Positions 54,820 to 64,000 of a stretch of 64,000 nucleotides of DNA are shown here, piece after piece (positions within the stretch are counted from its first letter, which is position 1; each line of letters begins with the position of its first letter). The translations under genes were made by a program, and so were the position numbers. The notes beneath the pieces were generated by a model. It had not been told where the DNA came from. It did no database searches and saw only the letters and a program-made list of their open reading frames with translations. The DNA lies in the NCBI GenBank assembly GCA_021399435.1, contig JAJTUP010000017.1, positions 620,001 to 684,000 of the forward strand, in the 5' to 3' direction. This DNA comes from Diaporthe sp. PMI_573 (Eukaryota > Ascomycota > Sordariomycetes > Diaporthales > Diaporthaceae).

Positions 54820-57800
54820 ATGGCGCCCGCTGTTGTCAATTCTTGTTCGACCACGGACTCCTCGCCTACTACCGACAGTCCGATCATGGTCACTCCACCA
54901 TCTGACTTCTACGGTCCAGGGGACTATCCCTTTGGCGGCCATCCTTGGCAGCATCAACCCGGAAATGGTTCTGCACGTGGGCACACCAACGGACTGAACG
55001 GCAACCACTCAGAGGCCCCACCTCCACAACTCCCAATGCCTATTGCCGTCGTGGGCATGGCCTGCCGCCTCCCTGGCAATGTATCAAGTCCTACAGAGTT
55101 CTGGGAGCTGTGCTCCCGCGCCAGAACGGGTTTCGGGCCCATTCCCAAGGACCGCTTCAGCCACGATGCTTACTACCACCCAAACGCAGGCAAGATGGGC
55201 TCATACCATGCCCAAGGCGGGAACTTCCTAACCCACGTTGACCTCAAGTCGATGGATGCCCCCTTCTTTGGACTGACAGAGAAAGAGGCCGTGTCAATGG
55301 ACCCGCAACAGCGGGTACTGCTCGAGTGCACCTTTGAGGCACTCGAGAATGGGGGCATCCCGAAGCACTCCATAGTGGGCCAGGACGTGGGCGTCTTCGT
55401 GGGCGGAAGCCTGGCCGAGTATGAGCACCAAATGGCTAGGGACATCGACTCTATGCCCATGCACCAAGCCACGGGTTGCGCCCAGGCGATGCAGTCCAAC
55501 AGGATCTCACACTTCTTTGACCTGCGTGGGCCCAGTTTCACTGCCGACACAGCATGCTCTGCAAGCCTTGTCGCGCTGCATCTTGCCTGTCAGAGTATGC
55601 GAGCCGGGGAGTCCACCCACGCTATCGTTGGGAGCTGTCACCTCAATATGCTGCCAGAGTTTTGGTCATCCTTTTCTTCGAGTCGCCTGCTCTCTGATTC
55701 CGGGCGGTCTATCGCATTTGATGGCCGTGGCACTGGATTCGGGAGAGGCGAGGGCTGTGGCGTGATCGTTTTGAAACCTCTGGGGGAGGCTTTGAGAAAC
55801 AACGATGTCATCAGAGCTGTCATCCATGGTTCGGGTATCAACCAGGACGGCAAGACGCCAGGAATCACCATGCCCAATGGCACTGCACAAGGTACAAATC
55901 CAACCCCCAAATATAACTCGTCGCCTGTCCATTGCTAACTCATTATTCTCAGAGCGGCTCATAAACAAGGTGTACAGAGATGCTGGCATCTCGCCAGCAG
56001 ACTGTGGTTTCGTTGAATGTCATGTAAGTATCTCAAAAACACGATCTTGTGACGTTCATCACGAGTTTGCTTTGAAAGAAACCTACCCCAGGGGCTATCA
56101 GACTTTGGCGTACCGAAGGAAAATACTGACCATCTGAATTAGGGCACTGGTACGAAAGTTGGCGACCCCATTGAGGCCACCGCCATTCACAATGCCCTTG
56201 GGCAGGGTAGGACAGCTCGGGACCCGCTATACATAGGGTCCATCAAGTCCAATATCGGCCACTTGGAGGCTGCATCGGGCATAGCTGCTGTCATCAAGGC
56301 CGCGATGATGCTTGAAAGAGGCTTCCTGCTCCCCAACCATGACTTCAAGGAACCGAACGAGAAGATTCCCTGGAAGGAGTGGAACCTGAGAGTCCTCAAG
56401 CGCCAACAGCCGTGGCCGAAGGCGAAGAAATACATCAGCGTCAACAACTTTGGCTTTGGTGGCACCAATGCACACGTCGTCTTAGGCAAGGCACCATCTA
56501 CCCAAAAGCCTCAGCTTCCCAAAACCAGCCAAATTCCTCCACAACAGGAGACCACATCCATGCTACGCCTCTTCACAAACACGCGGACGCCAAAGACAGA
56601 TGAAGTTAAGCCAGTCAACCCAAGTAACAAGAAATTGTTCCTTATGACAGCCAATGACAAGGCGTCGCTGTTAGCAGTCATGAAGAAAATGGTTGTGTAC
56701 CTGGAGCAACGGCCGGAAATCTTCCAAAAAGATCTTATGGAAAATTTCGCGTACACCCTTGGTCAAAGACGCTCATTACTCCAATGGAGGGCTGCTATTG
56801 CTACTGACAGCTCATTCGACCTGATCGAAAGCATCAACAGTGACAAGGTCATCCCCTGCAAACAGTCCGCAGAGACACCCAGACTAGGCTTCATATTCAC
56901 TGGTCAAGGCGCACAATGGCACGCCATGGGCCGAGAGCTTTACCATCAATACCCCATCTACGCCACAGCGATTGATCGCGCGAGCGAGTGCCTTCGCCAG
57001 CTCGGGTCGGACTGGTCCCTCCGCCATGAGCTCTTGGAGAGAGACGCAAAGAACACAAAGGTTGGGGAAGCACACATCAGCCAGCCCTCATGTACAGCAG
57101 TGCAACTCGCCCTCGTCGACTTGCTGAGGTCTTGGGACATTGAGCCCGTTGCTGTTGTCGGACACTCAAGCGGAGAGATCGGAGCTGCCTACGCAGCGGG
57201 TCTACTCTCTTTCGAGACGGCAATGGCCGTGGCCTACCATCGCGGTCGTCTGGTGCCGGTGCTGAAAAAGAGGCATTCCGGTCTCAATGGGGCCATGACT
57301 GCAGTGGGAGGCTCTCCTGCCGAGATCCAGCCGCTCATCGACGACCTCACGAACAACGGGAGTGTCGACGGCAAAGTGTCGGTAGCATGCTACAACAGTC
57401 CTTCGAGTCTTACAATTTCCGGGGACTCTACAGCATTGACTTTGTTCGAAGGTGAGCTCAAGTCACAACACCCAGACATGTTCTGCCGACGACTGCAGGT
57501 CGATACCGCGTATCACTGCCATCATATGAATATGATAGCCGATGAGTACCGAGAGTCCATTGTTAGAAACATGGAACAGGATTCTCAAAACATTGGTGCC
57601 GAGCCGGCGCAGTTCTTCTCTTCATTACATGGTCATAGAGTTGACGGCCTGGAGTGCGCTCACGCCGAGTACTGGGTTCGCAATCTTACGAACCCGGTTC
57701 GCTTCTCAGAAGCACTGGATCACATGGTGAAGGAAGCCGAGTTGGACATGCTTGTGGAGTTGGGCCCACACTCCGCTTTGCAGGGGCCCATCAAGCAGAT

Positions 57801-60800
57801 TCTCAAGTCCGCGGCCACATCGACCAACGAAGACAGCGGACCGTCTCCGAGTCGTGACTTCACCAAGCTACCTTACAGCTCGGCGCTGTCTAGAGGGAAG
57901 GATGCTGTTCAGACTGCCCTAGACCTGGCAGGCAGCCTATTCATGCGCGGTGCCTTTGTGAACATGGAAGCCATCAACTTACCCAGCCACGGCCACAAGC
58001 TGCCGTCTCTGCTTACGGACCTGCCGACGTATCCGTTCAACCACCAGCACAAATTCTGGCACGAGCCGCGCCTCGCAGAAGCGCACAGGTACCGCGGCTC
58101 CTCAGCCAAGAATGACCTCATAGGTCTCGAGGCAATCTACTCCAACGACCTGGAGCCGACCTGGAGGAACATCATCCGCTTGGACGACCTCCCCTGGCTC
58201 CGGCACCACGAGATCCAATCCGTGACCATCTTCCCCATTTCCGGCTACGCGGCCATGGCCCTCGAGGCCCTCGCGAAATGGTGTCAGAAGAAAGATGTCC
58301 GCGACCGAGTCAGCGGGTTTGAGCTGAAGGACCTCGAGGTCCTGAAGCCACTGGTGTTCTCTGGTGGCGACTCCGACGTGGAGATGACGATCTCGCTCAG
58401 GCCGACCGATCCTCGGGATCCGGAAGCCTGGATGGAATTCCAGATTTGTTCCTGGGTGCAGGATGCCGGCTGGACGAAGCACTGCGTTGGTCTGGCTGCT
58501 GCGCAGCTCGGGACTTCCCAGAAGAGCAGCGCAAGCCCCTCCGGGGCATCCCTAAGACGTGAAGTCGACAGTAGTCTCGCGAATGGTGTTATTCCGGCTG
58601 CGCTTCATGGAGATCACATGTACGCAAAACTCTCGAATCTCGGAGTGTCTTATGGTCCGACCTTCCAGGGTATCAAGAAGTCCAACGCGTCAACGCAATG
58701 CTCGACAGCCGATGTTGCAGTCATCGATGTTGCACAAGACATGCCGAGCGAACACGTGTCGTGCGACATAATCCAGCCCAATCTACTTGAAGCCATCATC
58801 CAGACTTACTGGCCAGTTGCATTGGCGAATGGGGCGGGATGTGGCAATGATGCGACCGTTTACCTGCCCTCGTCAATTGGCGGATTGAAGGTCTCAAGTG
58901 ATGTCGTGGCACTGGCTAGAGAGCCTGGAGCAACATTGCAAGCCTACTGTAAGGCAGTTTTCCCCGCCATGAGCAAGGGCGAGCAACCACGTGCAAGCAA
59001 GGCATCCATTGTGGCAGCAGCGTCTTCTGGCCATGAGAACGGTGACACCTCGAGTCCCGGGTGCTTGATCCAGGTGGATGATCTCAAGGTTTCCCCTGTG
59101 TCCGGTGGGGAATCACAGGACGACAGCACTACCACTGCGGCGCCCCGGGAGCTCTGCTACAAGATTGAGTGGGAACCGGTGGAGGCCAGAGACTCTAGCA
59201 ACTCGTCTTGGACGAAGCTCGAACCGGAGGTCGTGATCATCCATGGAACCTCAACGTATCAACATACACTGGCTCAGACATTGGCTGGATCTTTCTACGA
59301 AGCGACAACATGGCACGCGACCACCGGTGCTCTTGGCGAGGTTGATTATGAGGGCAAGATCGTCGTTTTCATTGGTGAAATTGACCAGCCATTCCTCACA
59401 AAGCCAACGGAAGCTGAGTTCCAGCGGCTGAAAAACGCTCTGCTTGGTACCTCCGATACGAAACCACCCCATGGCGTTCTCTGGGTAACCAACGCAGCCA
59501 CTCAGCCGGACTCTGGTATGATCATCGGCCTGAGCAGGACTGTTCGCTCCGAGACCTTGCTGCCATTTGCAACACTCGATCTTGACAGCAGGGAGGAGAC
59601 ACAAACAGTGAAATCAATTCTCTCCGTGCTTGGATTTGTCTTTTGTCCAGCTGCAGACTCTTCATCACTGAGCCAGGACAGCCGCGAGCTCGAGTTTGTG
59701 GGCCGCAATGGCACAGTACTCACCCCGCGAATCAAGAATGATGAGTCGATGAACAGCTACGTCCAACGAAAGCTGGACCCCAGCATACCGGAGCTTCAGT
59801 GTTTCGGTAAGGATGACCGGTGTCTCAAGCTCAACTACCACGGCCTATCAAAACTTTCCACGGGAAGTATATACTTTGAAGATGACGACTCCTCTAACGA
59901 GCCCCTCTTACCGCATGAGATCGAGTTTGAAGTCAAGGCCATCGGGACCAGCTCCTCGGATGTCGACGGTGATTTGAATCTCAAGGACCGTCACCTTGGA
60001 ATCGAAGCAGCCGGGATCGTCACTCGTGTGGGTGACAAGTCAACCGCCTTCAAGCCAGGCCAACGCATCGCCGCCTTGGCACTTCCTGTTCCAGGACGCC
60101 AACATGGTGGAATGTACAGAACACGCGCCCGCTCGTCCACCGCAACGGCCATCCATATACCTGCTGGGCTGTCTTTCGAGGCTGCCGCGGCCATGCCTCT
60201 CGCGTACTGCACTGCTTACCATGCCGTGGTAAATCAAGCTCGAGTAGGGGAAGGTCAGAGCATCCTCATTCAATATGGTGACTCTTCTGATACCATTTCT
60301 GTGGGTCACGCGGTTATTGGTCTCGCGCAGATGCTTCTCGGCTCCACAGGCCAGATCTATCTGGCTGTTGAATCTGAGGAACAGAGGAAGGTGGTGAGCA
60401 GCGAGTTTAGTATCTCAGAAAGTCGGGTCTTCCTCTCCTCTCGCAGGGGTAATATTTCTGCAGCGCTGCAAGATTGCAGAGGCCCCGAGCAATCTAAGGG
60501 TGTCGACGCGGTCATATCTATGGAAAGCTCCACCGGCGGCTCAAGGAATAGCACGCACGTGGCTCAGGACTTGTGGTCCTGTGTAGCGCCTTTCGGCTGC
60601 ATGGTCGACGTCCGTGTGGGGAAGACGATCGAGGGAGCCAGTGTGTTCAGCCCGGTTGGCAACAACACTTCTCGGTCGAATACCTCGTATTTCAGCCTTG
60701 ACATGTTTGAGCTAGCTGCCGAGAGACCAGACGTCTTCAACAACGTGGTCGCCAAGGTTGCTGGCCTGATGGGCAATGACAAGGTGCGGCCACTCCCAAT

Positions 60801-62235
60801 GGTTAAGGCCAGGCCATTGTCTGAAGTCGAAGACACCTTCAAGCAGCTTCAAACCGGACAGCAACTAGAAAAGACGGTTGTGATGGTGGGTGCTGATTGC
60901 AGTATTTTGGTATGTCGTCTTGAGCCTCGAGTTATGGTCAACCCAATTAATCAACCTCACAGGCAACACAACGTACGAATCCGTTGAAATCTCTAATTCG
61001 CCCCGATGCGACCTACGTGCTCATCGGAGGCACAGGTGGTTTGGGCCGTAGCATGACTCGATGGATGGTTTCCAATGGGGCCAGGAACATTGTCCTAGTG
61101 TCTCGGAGTGCTTCTGCCTCTGGGAAGGTGAAGGAGCTCATGAATGAATTAAGAGACACGGCTGGCGCCAACATACTTCTTCGACGTTGTGATGTGGCGG
61201 ACAAGTCAAGTGTTGGTGCTCTATTCCGGGCTGGAATGAGCGACTTGCCACCCGTGCGAGGGATTGTCCATGGGTCCATGGTACTTAAGGTAAGTCCCCA
61301 CCCCATCCAAATAAAGTCGGAAAGACACGAAAGTAGGCTGATTGGCATGTTCGCAGGATGTTCTTTTCGAAAAGATGACATTCTCCGACTATATGTCAGT
61401 CATCGAGTCCAAGGTGCAAGGTGCATGGAACCTCCATCATGCCACATCCGCAACACCAATGGACTTCTTCGTCGCCATCTCATCGACAGCCGGCATTGTT
61501 GGTAACCGAGGCCAAGCAGCTTACGCGGCAGCAAACACATTCTTAGACAGCTTCGTCCAGTACCGCCTGTCACAAGGGTTGCCCGCCGTCTCCTTGGACC
61601 TGACTGCCGTTGCGGACGCGGGCTACCTAGCCGAAGCAGGCACCGGTGAAAGCGACGGGGCCGACAGAGCAGCCGAGGTGGCACGAAACCTTGGCACCGA
61701 AAGCACCATGTACGAAGCCGAGGTCCTTGCCCTCCTGAGTGCAGCCATAGAAGGCCGCGCCTCAGGGTGCAACCACCAAATCGTGACGGGCGTGCGGATC
61801 CCCCCAGACGGGACCAAGCTGCCCTTCTGGACCACAGACGCCAAGTTCAAGCACCTCCGCGAGGAGGCCGAGGCGCAGATCAAGCAAAAGGAGGAAGAGG
61901 AGGGCCGAAGTTCAGCTGCGAACGGCGCGGCATCGCTGTCCTTCAACGCGATGCTCAAGGCCGCGCAGAGCACGGCCGAGGCAGAGGACGTCATCTGCAG
62001 GGGGCTGGTGCACAAGATTGCGGCGCTGCTGATGCTGGAGGAGGCTGACTTGGACGTCACGCGCAGCCTGTCGCACTACCCGCTCGACTCGCTCGTCGCC
62101 ATCGAGATCCGCAACTTCCTGACGCGCGAGTTCGAGGCCAACCTGCAGGTGCTGGAGCTGCTGAGCAGCGGGAGCATCCAGTTCCTCAGCAGGGCGGTGT
62201 GCTCCAAGAGTAAGCTGTGCCAAGGACTGGCGTGA
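54820..62235 (+). CDS. Highly reducing-type polyketide synthase (KS-AT-DH-ER-KR-ACP)
   Basis: Five exons: 54820-55891, 55953-56023, 56143-60909, 60963-61289, 61357-62235; introns 61, 119, 53 and 67 nt; 2371 aa. KS (about 75-480): Cys in DTACSASLVALH, His in VECHGTGT (across intron 2) and SNIGHLEAASG. AT (about 628-950): FTGQGAQWHAMG, Ser in GHSSGEIGAAYAAG. DH (about 1040-1390): His in LRHHEIQSVTIFP with Ser for the usual Gly; the second motif reads IQPNLLEAIIQ where HPxTLDxxxQ is expected. ER (about 1600-1960): NADPH loop DTISVGHAVIGLA lacks the GGVG glycines. KR (about 1985-2160): GGTGGLGRSM and SSTAGIVGN...YAAANTF look intact. ACP (about 2290-2371): YPLDSLVAIEIRNF with the phosphopantetheine Ser. 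No C-methyltransferase between DH and ER and no thioesterase, reductase or condensation domain at the end. Iteratively builds a polyketide from malonyl-CoA; product unknown. Confidence 0.93.
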
Positions 62236-64000
62236 TAATTTTGCTTTGGGCGGTTTTAGATCCATGCCGGATTGGCTGGAGTTGGGGCGTACACAATATT
62301 CGGCGTTATCGCACTTGTTTGTATAATTGTAGACTATACAATATGACCGCAACGACGTATTTCATCCATCACATGACTGCGGCATGCGTGACTTGCATAT
62401 TGCTCTAATAGCATCCGTTGGCTACCACGATCCGTATAATTCAGCCCCACTCGCATAACAAAATCCGGCACTAATTGGCATTCTGCCCGTCCAAGAGTCA
62501 AGCACGATCACGTGGATTACTGATTCAATCCAAATTCAGCGTAGAATTATCTTCAGGGGTAATGTTCTCCAGCCCGGACATCACACCGGAGAGGCTTTAC
62601 TAGCACTGTAGCTCCCGGTATGACGGTTGGGGACGAGACAAAGGACCAACTCGAGACATGCGATCCGATGATAGTGTCGATGCACTTGGGATGGTTTCGG
62701 ACGTGCACTGCAGCAGATTTCGTACGCTGGATATGGAACCTGTGGAAGGTTTGAATGGGAACCGAGAGGCATACATCAGAAAGGTAAGTCTGGCATTCAG
62801 CCTTGCTGGGGTAGCGTGAGCCAGTCTGACGAGCGGTGGGTCCGGCAGTGGCGACAGAGGCCAAGGCAAAGGGAATGATGGAAAAAGAGAGTGAGATTAT
62901 TGTAAACCTGGAATGAGAAAATGGACGCAATTGGAGCTGGCGGTGTTGAGTATTGTCGCTCCAACAGCAGCTCGTCGCCGCCACTTGTACTCGGAGAGGC
63001 CACGAGAGCAGAGGCTGAATAAGGAAGAAAGACGTGACGATACGAGAAAGCAGATCATCCATGGCTCTTATCAAGACCACTCCAGGACTCGAGAATTATG
63101 AATCTAATACACTCATGCATACCACAGGGTCAAGCTTTATGTCCTTCCTTCCCGGGTGCGAATCCGTCCAAGAAGCATTTCAGGTTAATCAATTGCTTGT
63201 TTCCCCTGCGACTAGATAAAAAGGTACCCAGCATGTACCAGGAGGTATACCAAGCCACCTAATCCAAACGCGGGTAAAGGCAACAAAGGTCATCGTGAAG
63301 CACCCTAGTGTAGAACATGAGGCCAATAGGGGGCGGACTTGGTGATGGTTCCGTAAACTGTAATGATTCCCACAGGTTCAAACGCAAATGATGGGTTTGA
63401 TCTTCATGAAGACTGGCGCAGCACAAATACACAGTCATATTGGGAGGGACGATCTGCTGGGGAAGTAACGGTGCACGCTAGTTGACACTTTCATCATCCA
63501 CAAGGATAGCCCGGTGGTACTTGTTCCCCTGAACAAGCCGGCGCTGCCCGCGGAACCGGTGGCGACCTACACGTAGCGACACCGCATAAGGGAAGTTGTG
63601 AGTTGGGTGTAACAGTAATCTTCAAACTGAATTGATTCTTGAGATTGTCAAAAAAGGGAAAGTCTAGGGATGAGATGTAATATTGTTTGCATAACAAGGA
63701 AGGGATTAGTAGCCAGAATGGACTGCAGCTTCAAATCAGCCACGCTTCCGCACATTATGCTGTTGGAACAAGTCATGTTTCAACAGTGTACCCGAGGGCA
63801 GTATCTCAAGCACAATCCCGATAAATGAGTAATTTGGAATTTCAGGAAATGTGGCATGTGACGCTGAAACCATAGGAAGTCAGCTATGGTCCGGTATGAA
63901 AGTGCACAGGCCCTGCGCAAATTGAAAGAAATCGCGATAGCTGATTGAGAGCTATGCCGTGGTGAGTGTCTCAGGGTGGTAAGTGTGTTTCTTTGTTCAC
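62236..64000. other. 3' flank without a supported gene
   Basis: No convincing gene. On the minus strand around 62760-62915 a frame reads FTIISLSFSIIPFALASVAT then AGPTARQTGSRYPSKAEC, resembling a signal peptide plus mature start, but it has no ATG, so at most it is a remnant. Confidence 0.4.

Overview
This window looks like nuclear DNA of a filamentous ascomycete (Pezizomycotina, probably a Sordariomycete; inferred). The evidence is short spliceosomal introns (about 50-120 nt, GTRNGT donors, CTRAY branch sites, YAG/AAG acceptors), HET-domain genes, a highly reducing-type polyketide synthase, and large gene-poor stretches between genes. Gene models below were built by eye from open frames, splice signals and family conservation. 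I saw no tRNA, rRNA or CRISPR array.

Region 1 (0.7-17.7 kb) looks like allorecognition territory. It holds a plus-strand HET gene cut by one in-frame stop, two paralogous multi-pass membrane genes of unknown function (minus strand; the second carries a frameshift), a 1369-residue HET-ankyrin fusion, an alpha/beta hydrolase, and a third HET gene broken by a frameshift and a stop. Region 2 (18.7-22.9 kb) is a GC-rich housekeeping gene, ATP-dependent 5-oxoprolinase, with one intron.

Region 3 (23-37 kb) is almost empty except for four paralogous two-exon genes, all on the minus strand. They encode small proteins (186-203 aa) with two C-terminal membrane helices. Three share a compact promoter block and all four share the start-codon context. 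I recognise no described family; this is the best candidate for an undescribed system in the window.

Region 4 (38-45 kb) is a secretome patch. It holds a decayed and an apparently intact copy of a small secreted cysteine-rich protein (pattern CxxxCxxCxxxxCGxxxDCxGxF), a secreted cyanovirin-N-like protein, a convergent secreted protein with eight cysteines, and a truncated formate/nitrite transporter.

Region 5 (46.3-62.2 kb) is a compact secondary-metabolite locus: a full-length ABCB-type exporter (17 exons, 1328 aa), an FSH1/LovG-type serine hydrolase, and, divergent from the hydrolase, a 2371-aa polyketide synthase with KS-AT-DH-ER-KR-ACP order. The synthase has no visible methyltransferase or release domain, and its DH and ER motifs look degenerate. 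The likely logic is assembly by the PKS, release in trans by the FSH hydrolase, and export by the ABC protein (inference). The last 1.8 kb shows no convincing gene.
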